Assembly (NCBI GenBank): GCA_947247005.1
Contig: OX365950.1
Coordinates: 6,088,720 to 6,152,719, forward strand
Source of the DNA: Spisula solida
Lineage: Eukaryota; Mollusca; Bivalvia; Venerida; Mactridae
Direction of reading: 5' to 3'
DNA: 64,000 nt
Positions 1-10,383 of this stretch are shown here, piece by piece. The number at the start of each line of letters is the position of its first letter. Position 1 is the stretch's first letter. The notes under the pieces are model-generated. The model was not told the origin of the DNA. It did not search any database and saw only the letters and a list, made by a program, of their open reading frames with translations. The position numbers and the translations under genes are program-made.

Positions 1-216
1 AATATACAATAAAACAATATATAAAATTCCACAAAAACCTGATTTTCACGTCAGCCAAGTATAATTTGGCACATGCTGTTTCGTGGCAATGGCCTTGACA
101 CAACTGGCCCCATGTTCAATCCCAAGTGCTGTTTTCTCACAAGCTATCTACAAAGCAAGTTTCGTCATGGTATCTCATGATATTTCTAACAGAAACTTTT
201 GATTATGCATGCAAGC

Positions 217-448
217 TCACCCAACTCCTTGGTTCATTAACGCGCACAGTGTGTAGCACCAATACATGCAAGACTCATCTGAGTTTCCAACCAGTTCATT
301 CCTAGTTTGGAGGGAAACACCAAAAGCATTTATGAAATTTCCAGTGCCCTGGCCGAGATTGGCAGTCGAGAGCACTGCCATGGACCACTTGCCCACTGTT
401 CCACCCATATGGTTAATAATAATTATACATTCATTGGTCCCCAAAATG
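217..448 (-). CDS. Probable exon 7 (last in window) of the unknown gene
   Basis: The acceptor GTAACACAG is followed by an open frame whose first base completes the glycine codon left by exon 6. It encodes ILGTNECIIIINHMGG and then a glycine/asparagine-rich run. The other two frames are closed. A TGA at 219-217 overlaps a consensus donor (GG|GTGAGC), so this may be the last exon or may splice on. A continuation at position 185 would need a 35-nt intron, too short to accept. The frame is less certain than for exons 1-6. Confidence 0.5.
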
Positions 449-3400
449 CTGTGTTACCAACAAATACTCAGGTGAAAACATCAGACACTATAATTATGGT
501 AGTTGAACTGCACCATTGGCATACAGAACACTTGTAATTGATAGGTTAAAGACACCTGCATTTTCCCTAACCACCCTACCCTAGTACAGGTACTGATCTT
601 AGTATAACTCACCCCGTGGAGTCACCTGCATTGTAGTTTGGATTCTGTAGACACATGATTACCTCTAGGAAATCTTTAGGTGCATACACAGGCCTTATCT
701 GACTTAGATCTGGAAAGAAAATATTCTATTATTCATGTATTTATTTATTTGTGTTAAACGCTGTTGCTCAACAGTTATTCAGTTATATATATACAGTTCA
801 ACTGACTAGTTTTTTTTGGACTGCATTCTAAACAGTACAAATGTACCATTCAAAAAGGAACCACCAACTTCTTGACTTGTGACTGGGTAACATGGAGTAA
901 AGGTTTAGTAAAGGATGTTTCATTACATTAATGTTTAGAAGAGTCATAGATTAAAAGCCCTACATTGGGCACAATTTTAAACATTGAGTTACTTCATTAG
1001 ACATACGTATCCAAAGATAAATACAGGGACATATACATTACAAAAGTGACCCATCGAAAAGAACCTGCATGAAGGAAGTGGTGAATAAATTACATGTAAG
1101 GATAAACCAATGTCAAGGTTACCTGGTCCATCAGTTCCTAATTCTGTCCATCGTGATAGTAAATCTTTCTGCTCCTTCTCAGGTCTCTGTTACACAAACA
1201 ATACATAACATAAGTTAGCAAAACACCAGGTCTGGTATTCACAAAGCATCATAGTGGAGAACTTAAACATTTTGACTTAGATTAAAAATCTGTGCTGTGT
1301 ATATTTGCTCTATAGCCAGGTGAAATTGTGTCTACTAGTACAAAGTCACAACCAATAGATATAGACATGATAGGTTTTAATATGTAAACCAGCGATGAAA
1401 TTTCAATTTCAAAATTTATGAAATATTATATAGAAATGTCTCTGCGTCTCTTTTATAGTATGAAGATGTGTTGGACACATGAAATGTTGTATCTATGGAA
1501 TGAAGGGTTAAATGTTTTCCTATCTATTAATGATAGACTTTTATTTATTCTATCAGGGTTCATACTGTTTTTTTCTTTCACCATTTGGCAGTCATTTATG
1601 ACAAACAGTACACCATTATACCAGTTTTTTTTCTTGAATTTATGATCAACCAATACAAACTAGCTCTTACACAAGCATTACAGACAATGTCTCCTCCTTA
1701 ATTGTAGAGGAAAAGATGTTAGCCAATGTCAAACAGTTTTACAAGTTTATTTACATTTTTGCATAAGTCCCAATTTTGGACAAATAGGGAATCCACCCCT
1801 GAGTTCCAGATTTACAGGATGAAAGTCTAACACCTTATCAACTGTAATATCCAGGTAGGAAGCTACTCAATGAATTATATCCGATACATGGGAAAATACA
1901 TCTATTGAAAATTTAGGACCACTCCATGGTATGATACAACATTAAGTTTGAAATCAAACTCACAAATCAAACTCAACTCAATTTAAGCTGATTTCAATAA
2001 TTTAAAAAATAATTGATTGTCACATTGATATGAAATTAAAGTTGGTTTGTGATTTCAAGGCCAGATTACGAATGGAAAGAAAATGACTTACTTTTCTGGC
2101 TAATGGAATGTTAAGTTCCGTACACATACTGTTCAAACTCTTTAAAATTCTCTTTTCCCATGCTTGCTGTAACAAAGAATTGTAACAAGTAATTGAAATA
2201 TTTTTTTTTTAAAAATGCCGAGCATAGCCTTTATTTGCCAGTCAGCTTTCCGCTGAAATATGGCAGGCATATATATGTGTGCCTCCACCCGGTTTTGAAC
2301 CCGGGTCGCCAGATTAGACGGCAAGCGCGCTAACCATTGAGCTACGGAGGCCACATGATGGTTTTGATTTCTGTTTTCTCCACACATAGTAATCAATCAA
2401 ATTAACCTGGTCCTCAACCTTTATGCATGCTTCTTGCACAAACTATATCAAGTTCAGAAAATAATGCTTTACTGGTCGTTTATATTATTCTGTATGTACC
2501 CTCATAATCCTGCCAACTTAATATATATATATATAATATGAAAACACAGACCAGAGTATAATATAGGCAATAAATCAATCATTTTAATTATGCAAAGTTC
2601 AAATGACCATAACTCAATCAATACTTTGTAGTTTTTCATGAAATATATTTTATTTTCTACTTGACAGTTAAATCTTTCTAGTGCAGCAATCCAGATTTCA
2701 AGATTATTGCAGAATTTTTGGACCCCTGTAGTATCATCAAAGGGATACAATGATTTTAATTGAATTGAAATTCAAAAATGATATCTTATCACAGGAGATT
2801 ATTCTTGATATTCATCACAAAAGTAGTACATCCTTTCAGAAAAGTGTAGGATGTATTGAGTAATGGGTTAATAAAAAGGAAATTTTATACTAACATTGTT
2901 AATAATCTACTAAATGGTATTTGAACAGTAAAAATGAAAATGGCCTATGACCTTGTGGCCTATTAATTAATGTAATCAATAGTATGTAGGCTAGTGAACA
3001 CCTGTATGTTATTAAGAACTAGAACCTATATAAAGTGAAAATTTAATAAATTTATACAGTAATAGCCCAGGGGAAATTTAAGATAACTAATTACTGCAAA
3101 GTCATTTACGGTATATTAATGAGGGATTCATTTTCACCAATTTCCTGGATAAATACAATTGGAATCAAATAAAATGCTCACAATTTTATTGACTTCCAAA
3201 ATGAAAACAAATTTGTCTTAAAGTTTTCTTTGTCTTAATACATGAATTTGCAAACCCACAAAGTTGTGATTTTACTTAAATCCACACAATTTGAAATATA
3301 ACACCAAAGTAATACATGTATATAATTTTACAGTAAGGAAGTTAACATTTAATAGTGATTTAACACTGGTAATTAGCCAACCTGTGCTTTCCTCAAGTAA

Positions 3401-6111
3401 CCCAATGGTTCCTTAATATGATCGGGAGGTGTGGATACAGGGTGTGATGTCACAGGATGAGTTTGTAGATACTGGTATATTACATTCCGTAACTTTCTCT
3501 CCCAACCTACAAAAATAAGACCCAACATATCAAAGCAAACAATAAACACTGAAATAATAAGATAGAATGAAAGCATGATTTAATTGTGTATTTTTGCACT
3601 TGTATGAATCATTCCAGGTCATGGCATGACAATTTAACAACAATTTTCCCCCACAAGTTGAGAAGTTACTAGTTCCCAGGGCTCGACACTAACACTGGTC
3701 CGTGACCAGTGAAAATCCAGAAGGACCAGTGAAAATTCTTGAGGACCAGTAATTGTCCTATTTACAAATTTGGCGCTTTTGCCATGTCGGACCAGTGGCC
3801 AAAATAGTTAGTGTCTAGGCCTGGTTCCTTGTGGCCAAGTTGTGAGAGGGTAAGTTAGTAATCAGGATGGAGGAAAACTTCCCAAACATGCAATTATCTA
3901 TGATATAATACTTCATATTAAGTCCAGTAAAAGGATACATCATTGTCAGCTATGCGTAGATTGTTTGGTGATTTGTGGTGAAGTTGATTTCAAACAAGAA
4001 CACCGCCTTGCAGGTGCAGACACTCATCTGATCATAATGTCACTGTTAAAAAGGCCCATTACCCTTGCCTATAGTAAGGCAGTTATGAGTCTTGCTTAAA
4101 AAAGTGAGGTATTGATGGTGAAAATGTGTAGCAAGTTTTAAGAAAGCAATAGCTTAATATTTTATGAAAAGGTAACCTTAACATAAAACTTCGAAAAAGA
4201 ATTTTCTAATTCAAAAAGGGGCAATAATTATAATTTATTGCAAAATACAGATCAGAGTTAAAAGTCTTGATTGACACGGTCGAGTATTGATGGCAAACAA
4301 GTGATGAAAGTTTCACAGCATACCCCAAATAGTGAATGATCATGAGAAAAGTTGACTTAAACACCAACCTTAACCAAGGAATTTTTTACGTCCAAAAAGG
4401 GAGATAACTCTTGCAAAATGAAGATCAAAGTTACGGGTCTTGCTTGACATGGTTAAGTATTGATGGCAAACAAGTGTTGAATGTTTTAAAACATTAGCTC
4501 CCATAGTGTATGAAAAAAGTGGACCTAAACATAAAACTTAACCAAGGAATGTTCTAAGTTCAAAAATGCAGATCAGAGTTATGGGTCTTGCTTGACATGG
4601 TCGGGTATTGATGATGAACAAGTGTTGAAAGTTTCAAAGCAATAGCCCATATAGTGTATGAGAAAATGGATATAAACACAAAACTTAACCAAGGAATTTT
4701 CTAAGTCCAAAAAGGGGCAATAATTCTTGCAACATGCAGATCAGAGTTATTGATTTTGCTTGACATTGTCAAGTATTGGTGAATAACAAATTTTGAAAGT
4801 TTCGAAGCATAACCCCCAATAGTGTATGAAAAAAGTGAACCTAAACCTTAACCAAGGCTGTTTATTTTCTAAGTCCAAAAAGGGGAATAATTCTTGCAAA
4901 ATGCAGATCAACTTTATGGGTCTTGCTTTAGATGCTCAGGTATTGATGGTAAACAAGTGTTGCAAGTTTCAAAGCAATAGCTTTGATAGTTTATGAGAAA
5001 AGTTTATCTAAACACAAAACTTAACTTTACAACGCCATCCAAGTGATGACAATAACAAATCTTTTTTTCAAAAAATCAGATGAGCTAAAAACCAAGATGC
5101 CAATGGTATTTGTGAAGGGGCCTATAGGAAATTGTGAAGGGGACTATAGGACATTGTGAAGCAGCCTAATATAGGCCCTCGTATATAGTGAAAAAAGCCC
5201 TTACCTGTATTGATAAGCCCGGTCTGTACACCTTTCTTCAATTCAGACACTCTGACATTCGTTTTAGAAATTTCACCCTTAAGAAAAATAAAGTTTCAAA
5301 AACTGACAATGGACTAGAACAATTCAGTTGACAAATTGTGGTAACAATAAAAAAGATTGGCCATTGTTGTTGAATTTCAGTTGGGAAATGGTTGATGCAA
5401 TTATGGCATAACGATAGACAGGTAAACTGTCTCTAAGTCAGTAAGTGGCTGATTTTATATTTTTGATGGTCCAGCCATGGATACTGTACTGTGTGATACA
5501 TTTGCGTCAAATTGGTTTGACTATATGTACATTCTCCCTGTACAACTATAGTAAATAAGGAGGAAAAAGTGCACCCGACATGGGACTCAAACATACGACC
5601 CCCAGTATTACTCCATGCGGCGAGTCAGTCTCCACAGTCACTACACTCCTTCACCTTTTTTTTCTTGGATGGGACCCTATGCCAATGGTTATCCACACCC
5701 TCAACGAGCACTGAGGCATCTAGGACCATTTACCGCTGCCAATAAGGAGGAAAAAATGCACCTGACATGGCACTTGAACTCAGGACCCCAAGTACTACTA
5801 GTTTGTAGCTCTGCCAACTGAGCTACATGTAGCCAGCCGCCTGCCATGAGTCAGTCTCCACAGTCACTACACAACCTGTAGGGCCATACCAGTTCCCCCC
5901 CCTGCCATTCACGGTAATCACCCCATACAACATATTTTATTATATAATGTTGATACCGAGACTAGGCATACTGTGGCTTACCCCTACGGCCACGAAAACT
6001 TTTAGTAATTTCACTCACCTGAGCTGCATTGTGAAGATCCGTGTAAATCTTGGATGACTTCAAACTCTGTAGAAGTTTTTGAGTGTAAGCAGGAGCGAAA
6101 TGAGAGTCCAT
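217..6111 (-). CDS. Seven-exon gene, conserved-looking protein of unknown function
   Basis: Not recognised. Exons run right to left at 6111-6019, 5277-5205, 3506-3382, 2166-2092, 1186-1123, 709-613 and 448-217. Every intron has GT...AG ends on the minus strand, and the codon phases agree at all six junctions (0, 1, 0, 0, 1, 2), which chance would hardly give. The model is 252 residues. It starts MDSHFAPAYTQKLLQSLKSS and includes WERKLRNVIYQYLQTHP, QAWEKRILKSLNSMCTELN and RPVYAPKDFLEVIMCLQNPN. The first ~140 residues are rich in K, E, Q and L and look helical; no signal peptide or membrane segment is visible. The last exon differs in character (glycine-rich, with INHMGGTVGKWSMAVL) and is the least certain. 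It ends either at a TGA (219-217) or at the overlapping donor GG|GTGAGC, in which case the gene continues past the left edge. Introns hold a SINE, a 170-bp tandem repeat and a small MITE. Confidence 0.72.
613..709 (-). CDS. Exon 6 of the unknown seven-exon gene
   Basis: 97 nt between acceptor TTTCTTTCCAG (a good pyrimidine tract) and donor GTGAGT. Residues include LSQIRPVYAPKDFLEVIMCL and QNPNYNAGDST. It leaves two bases. Confidence 0.72.
1123..1186 (-). CDS. Exon 5 of the unknown seven-exon gene
   Basis: 64 nt between acceptor TGTAACAG and donor GTAACC. Residues are RPEKEQKDLLSRWTELGTDG then P, plus one base that makes Asp with exon 6. Confidence 0.75.
2092..2166 (-). CDS. Exon 4 of the unknown seven-exon gene
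   Basis: 75 nt, 25 whole codons, acceptor TTGTTACAG and donor GTAAGT. Residues are QAWEKRILKSLNSMCTELN then IPLARK. Confidence 0.78.
2203..2351 (-). mobile_element. tRNA-derived SINE, full copy
   Basis: On the minus strand it begins with a tRNA-like head (GCCTCCGTAGCTCAATGGTT, box A; GGGTTCAAAACCC, box B; GGAGGC closing the acceptor stem). A unique body follows (TTTCAGCGGAAAGCTGACTG, GCAAATAAAGGCTATGCTCG), then a short A-run. The anticodon stem has an enlarged loop, so it is not a working tRNA gene. It lies in intron 3 of the unknown gene. Relatives are at 46995-47122 and 29465-29515. Confidence 0.8.
3382..3506 (-). CDS. Exon 3 of the unknown seven-exon gene
   Basis: 125 nt between acceptor TTTTTGTAG and donor GTTGGC. 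It encodes WERKLRNVIYQYLQTHP followed by a proline-rich stretch (VSTPPDHIKEPLGYLRKAQ). It ends in phase 0. Confidence 0.75.
3672..3826. mobile_element. Small MITE with internal GGACCAGTG repeats
   Basis: The ends are inverted: CAGGGCTCGACACTAAC on the left and GTTAGTGTCTAGGCCTG on the right. GTTCC stands directly outside both ends, a likely target duplication. Inside are four copies of a GACCAGTG(A/G) motif. CAGGG-type ends suggest a hAT-derived element, but a 5-bp duplication is short for hAT. It lies in intron 2 of the unknown gene. Confidence 0.6.
4057..5035. repeat. Tandem repeat, ~170-bp unit, six copies
   Basis: Six diverged units can be lined up on GTATTGATGG at about 4109, 4284, 4457, 4604, 4772 and 4940, giving spacings of 175, 173, 147, 168 and 168. 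Shared blocks are GCAGATCAGAGTTATGGGTC, TTGCTTGACATGGTC, AAGTGTTGAAAGTTTCAAAG, AACCAAGGAATTTTCTAAG and TCCAAAAAGGGGCAATAATT. The units have no lasting open frame. It fills much of intron 2 of the unknown gene. Confidence 0.85.
5106..5180. repeat. Short tandem repeat, ~24-bp unit
   Basis: Three imperfect copies of a unit like TTGTGAAGGGGCCTATAGGA lie next to the 170-bp array. No coding sense. Confidence 0.6.
5205..5277 (-). CDS. Exon 2 of the unknown seven-exon gene
   Basis: 73 nt between acceptor CTTAAG and donor GTAAGG. It encodes GEISKTNVRVSELKKGVQTG and LINT, and leaves one base (G) that completes a glycine codon with exon 3. Confidence 0.75.
5554..5875 (-). mobile_element. tRNA-derived SINE with a partial second copy
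   Basis: On the minus strand 5845-5762 reads as a tRNA-like head (TAGCTCAGTTGGCAGAGC, box A; GGTCCTGAGTTCAAGTGCC, box B), followed by a body ending near AATAAGGAGG. A second partial copy at 5554-5645 shares AATAAGGAGGAAAAA, GCACC(T/C)GACATGG and GAGTCAGTCTCCACAGTCAC. The pair looks like a local duplication in the first intron of the unknown gene. Confidence 0.65.
6019..6111 (-). CDS. Exon 1 (start exon) of the unknown seven-exon gene
   Basis: 31 codons from the ATG at 6111-6109, ending in CTCAG before the donor GTGAGTGA. Phase 0. Residues are MDSHFAPAYTQKLLQSLKSS then KIYTDLHNAAQ. No better upstream ATG is in frame nearby. Confidence 0.75.
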
Positions 6112-7102
6112 CTCTAAATGTCAAAAAAATTTCACACTTTAACTGCTCGAGTCAATTTAAATATTACGTCAAAAAGTTAGTGTAGCGAACACATAGCAAC
6201 ATGTTGACTGTGTTTCCCAAAGTTTAATCTTAAATTTACATATTTATCACACCTTTTGCAAACCTGAAATGAATCCCACGTGTACTCAATATAAAACTGT
6301 CATTTCTTACTTAAACAACAACACTGTCAGGTAATTCAATTAACCGTAAATTGCAATCATATTAAAATCTAAATATCTAAATGTTTACATTCTCAACATA
6401 AACGGTGCGCGAGATAATATATCATCGTGAAATTTGCTCTTGTAAGTATAAAACCCAAACTGTGTCCGGACATTGATCCGTAGCATGCTTATCCCATGAA
6501 TACGCACTTTTTTAAATTATAATAGCATGAATTGTGCCATCTAGAGACCTTTTTTATGTGCATTGAAAATTCAAATGTGTAAAACTTATAAAGATGAACA
6601 CCAAGGTCATCTTCAGTACTGTTTAACTAAATTCAGATGTTCACTAATCTACTTCTACACTGTCAAAGAAGAAGGGTTGATCCAACGGATTACAGTCGTT
6701 TCGTACACTAGTAGTTTCGTACACTGTAAATTCCAGTTGTTTCGTACACTCTCGATCGGTCGTTTCGTATACTGTTGAAAATCGTCGGTTGTTTCGTACA
6801 CTCTATTGTATTTGTGTATATAAGTGGTCTATTATTTACTTAATGTATGTTTGGTACGATAATAAGATATAATTATTATTATGTTGTTCGCGAGTCTTAA
6901 TTAATTGAATATATAAAATTCATAGAAATTGATTGAACAAATTAAACAAGGGTTAGTTTGTTAATAAATATAACTATAGATAAATCTAAAAGTACAGAAA
7001 ATGTACATTCAGCATTCCTCCTGATCCTTATTTACTAGTCTACATACATGTATGATAGTTTTAAAATAACTAATTAGTGAACAAACATTACAAGTACACA
7101 TA

Positions 7103-8108
7103 CGTGGGACGTTCAAAAATAAACAGGACTGGGGCTCTCACGGGTACAGTTTTCAATATTATACAAATATTATTACATAATATGGAATCGGAATTCAATT
7201 GCGAAAGTTCGATATCTGATTTATCGAGTTACACTATCACATCCTCTTATAATAGTCCATTTTGAAACCATGGTAACACGCACCCGGCGCAGCCCATGAA
7301 TTGCCTTAAATGTCGACTATGTAATGGGATGTATCTTTAATACCATCATATCGTTGGTTTTCAAACTTCGCCGTATCATTACATGGTACATGCTGGACGA
7401 TGTCTGCAAAAATGACGACGTTTGGACGTAAGGTATTGAAATAAATACAAGTTGAACTCCAAGAGTGACAACTTCGTGACGCAAAACTGACGTCACCAAA
7501 AACGAACAAACACCAAGTTCTGTCAATAGCAAGCTGATTAAGTCCTCAAAATCGTATGAAATCATCGTAACTACATTTTGGAAACACTTCTGCGGGTCGT
7601 TTATCAGTTTTAGAATGTCCCAAATGCTTAAATGACAAATGTTCAGCTTTGTAAGACAGGGAAGTAAAAGGAAATCATAAGAACGTCTGTGACGTCAGTT
7701 ACCGAGACATTTTAACAATACCAACGTTTCATGGTACGGATTTTCGCACAGATATTCGATGTAAGATCCCGAAAAATACATGCGATACTCGCCAACGCTT
7801 TACTTGTGTGACTCATTGTGGAACTGGAATGTATTCATCACCCTGTATCACTATAAACGTCGTATTTCGTAGCCCTATGCAAAGCACTAACGCCGTGTTT
7901 TATAGCGCGACGTCATTTTGTGCGCCGGGTTAGCGTTAGTGACCTGGTTTAGTCACCTGTAACTTTTAGACTGCGTATTTGTTTTAGTTGATAATTTTAC
8001 AGTATGTAGAAAAAGGATTCCGATTTATGATAGTATATAATGTGATTAATTTCGTTTTGGCATGCACGTTTTGTGACAATAGTCCTGTTTATTTTTGAAC
8101 GTCCCACG
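7103..8108. mobile_element. Mariner-type element, 1 kb, decayed
   Basis: Inverted ends CGTGGGACGTTCAAAAATAA (left) and its reverse complement (right) sit between TA dinucleotides at 7101-7102 and 8109-8110, as expected for Tc1/mariner. The 1006-bp length is near that of a short mariner. No intact transposase frame remains; minus-strand frames at 7306-7565 are open but show no clear catalytic signature. Confidence 0.75.
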
Positions 8109-8240
8109 TACATATCTTTGATATTAGATGTACAGATTATGAGTACTGTTGGAATTTGTGAAAGTTGAATATTTATGTTTTAGTTACGATAAAATGGTTA
8201 AAATATCATTCTGTATAAAATGTTCATATTTAATTCGTAG

Positions 8241-8332
8241 GCACATGGTTTCAACTTATCTCAGAGTACCCCCTATACTTAGGGTACACTCAGATAGTAT
8301 ACTAGGATAATTTGAAACCATATGCCTGTGAT
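8241..8332. repeat. Imperfect inverted repeat
   Basis: GGCACATGGTTTCAA is matched by TTGAAACCATATGCC about 60 bp later, and a smaller pair (AGGGGGTACTC-like) lies between. It can form a hairpin. It lies inside the 2.5-kb element. Confidence 0.5.
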
Positions 8333-8671
8333 TTTATTGTGTTCTATGGTCTGTATAAAATGTCGCTTTGCATATTTAATTTTGTTTCCTGCTCTTTGTA
8401 AAATGTGAATATTATTTCAGATATGCTGACTAACATTCTTACACTGTAATGATGTGTTGTATTCATTCTTAATTGATATGTTGTATAATATATATGTATA
8501 TATGAAATAAATCAAAAAAAATATAAATACACATTATTCTGTTTTTTTTATATGCTTCTAGCTCATGAACTTACATACATACGATTATAAGCATTTGGGA
8601 CTTTATACAAATACTATACTTAATAGCCACAATGAATACGTTGTATGACTCGCAGCTGTCGCTAATTTACA

Positions 8672-8732
8672 AAAAAATATAACATCTTATTTGCTAAAAT
8701 ATAACATCTTATTTGCTTAAATATAACATCTA
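8672..8732. repeat. Short tandem repeat AAATATAACATCTTATTTGC
   Basis: Two and a half copies of a 24-bp unit containing AAATATAACATCTTATTTGC. No coding sense. Confidence 0.6.
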
Positions 8733-8783
8733 TGTTAAAATCGTGGAGTTTTACATGTACATGCAGTATATGACTCCATACAA

Positions 8784-8821
8784 ATCACGCACGTTAATTA
8801 AATTTAATTAACGTGCGTGAT
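8784..8821. repeat. Perfect 38-bp palindrome
   Basis: The left half ATCACGCACGTTAATTAAA is followed at once by its exact reverse complement. A decayed relative lies at 53564-53590 (CACGCACGTTAATTAAACG and GTGGGTGAT). Its presence in two unrelated places suggests the ends of a mobile element or a fold-back remnant rather than a regulatory site. Confidence 0.8.
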
Positions 8822-9495
8822 ACAAATGTAGTTACAATACAGTTTTTATTAAAAATATTTTTTATAACTATTTTATAATTCTCTACTAACATTCTATATG
8901 GTCATTTATTTGATTTATTTTGGAAGTTAGCTTAAAGTTTGTCATTTAAATGCTCAAAATCATCCTTAATTATAGATAATACCTATAAAAGCATGAAATA
9001 AACTTAAATACATCGTGACAATACGTGCGAATAGCAACTATATACACACAATTACATGCATAATAGATCAAATATATATTAATAGACCAATTAACACCAT
9101 ATATACAATAGGAGTGTACGAAACAACCGACGATTTTCAACAGTATACGAAACGACCGATCGACAGTGTACGAAACAACTGAAATTTACAGTATACGAAA
9201 CGTACAGTGTACGAAACGACTGGCTCCCGATCCAACTGCTAGTACCCCCTCATGGGATGGTCGTAACGTTCTTATTCTAGTCTGATTGGTCGCATTACGT
9301 ACATCTATATTTTACATAATCTCAGTCTCACTCGACTTATATGTAATCGGTGGTTTCTGGTGAGAGAAAATAAGAAATGAATGGAAATAAATAGAAAAGT
9401 TAGAAAGTAAAAAGTTAAAAGAAATAAGAATAAGAATGTTACGACCATCCCATGAGGGGGTACTAGCAGTTGGATCAACCATTCTTCTTTTCTTT

Positions 9496-10281
9496 TACTG
9501 TCATTGCACCAGGCATATGTTCTGCATATACAACCTTGACAAGTCAAGACTTATTTGATTTTTTTACCTTTTCTAGCTTACTGTTCCTTATTTTCTTTAA
9601 CTGCGCACTGTTATTTATCATTGTCAAAAATGACAGTGTAGATGTAGATTCCTTTATCTGTTGGTAACAAAATCATGCCGCTCTGCTTTGAACCATTTCT
9701 TCTTGCTTTATGGTGTCTTTTAGGTAGGGGCTCCAGACTGAGATGCAGTACTCTATATTTGAACGTACAATGCATGGTGTTATAGGTATTGTTTTTTGTT
9801 GTTTCAGATACTTTTAGTAAATTTCTTTGTAAAAAGACCAACATGTTGTTTGGTTTCCTAGTAATTTTGTGGATGTGATTCTTGCAGGACATATTGGCTT
9901 GGATGTAGACACCTATATATATAAGTACTTTATAGATACTCATTTAGCAAGACGTACACCTTTCAGATGGTTAGAGAATTGCATTAGTGTCTAGATATGG
10001 GTTAGTGTAGGCTGATAAACGAAATGTTAAGTATGCGGCAAATTTGAGCAAATATTGTAAATTAAAGGAATAATATATAAGCATTAGATATTGTTATTTT
10101 TATTTTCTACATTTCAAGATATAACATAAAGATAAAATAACATAGACTGAAGCAAAAAATAATGTGACAATCAATCAGGAAAAGAAATATGCATGTAATA
10201 TCTTCAAAATAGATATGCACGGAAAGCACGTGTAATAAACATGTATTTATTGTTTATGCTGTAGAAAGGTTAGCTGTAAAA
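9496..10281. other. Intergenic, nothing recognised
   Basis: AT-rich sequence between the nested insertion and the next repeats. Short open frames exist on both strands without recognisable domains or good splice context. Confidence 0.5.
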
Positions 10282-10383
10282 AGATAATATTAAGTCAGAC
10301 AGGGAAGGCAGCACTTAACTTAACCCGCCAAGCACAGGGAACATAAAACATATAAGGCACAATGCCCAACTGAACAAGTTATA
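10282..10383 (-). repeat. Copy of the CTGCCTTCCCTGTC dispersed family
   Basis: On the minus strand it reads CTGCCTTCCCTGTCTGACTT followed by AATATTATCTTTT, with TGTGCTTGGCGGGTTAAG upstream. It matches the other copies listed at 19700, 53351, 53600, 59215, 60115, 61140 and 61635. Confidence 0.75.

Larger units (their letters stand above)
6687..9228. mobile_element. 2.5-kb TIR element with iterated GTTTCGTACACT arms
   Basis: Both ends carry an inverted arm of about 110 bp (6692-6804 and 9112-9222). Each arm has five near-copies of a 12-bp word, GTTTCGTACACT or its GTTTCGTATACT variant, read outward to inward. The element is flanked by GATCCAAC at 6679-6686 and 9229-9236, an 8-bp target duplication as made by hAT, P, Mutator or Zisupton transposases. 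No transposase was recognised, so it is probably non-autonomous. It has itself been hit by a mariner-type element (7103-8108). Confidence 0.75.
6655..9495. mobile_element. Palindromic host MITE split by a 2.5-kb insertion
   Basis: The right part (9229-9495) contains two inverted arms: GATCCAACTGCTAGTACCCC (from 9229) and GGGGGTACTAGCAGTTGGAT (9457 on), about 150 bp apart. The outer sequence of the right arm (GGTTGATCCAAC and AGAAGAA when read on the minus strand) is matched at the far left at 6665-6686 (AAGAAGAAGGGTTGATCCAA). The best reading is one short foldback element cut in two at GATCCAAC by the 6687-9228 element, which duplicated those eight bases. Confidence 0.65.

Noticed and set aside
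137..185. Eighth exon of the unknown gene (NIMRYHDETCFVDSL and stop)
   Set aside because: It would need a 35-nt intron (186-220), shorter than animal spliceosomes normally accept.
2280..2351. Functional tRNA gene
   Set aside because: The anticodon loop is enlarged, the D stem is poor, and it continues into a SINE body with an A-rich end.
4057..5180. CRISPR array
   Set aside because: The repeats are contiguous and diverged without unique spacers, in a eukaryotic intron.
7306..7565. Transposase gene of the nested mariner
   Set aside because: The minus-strand frames are short and I could not see a convincing DD(D/E) signature; the element is called from its ends only.
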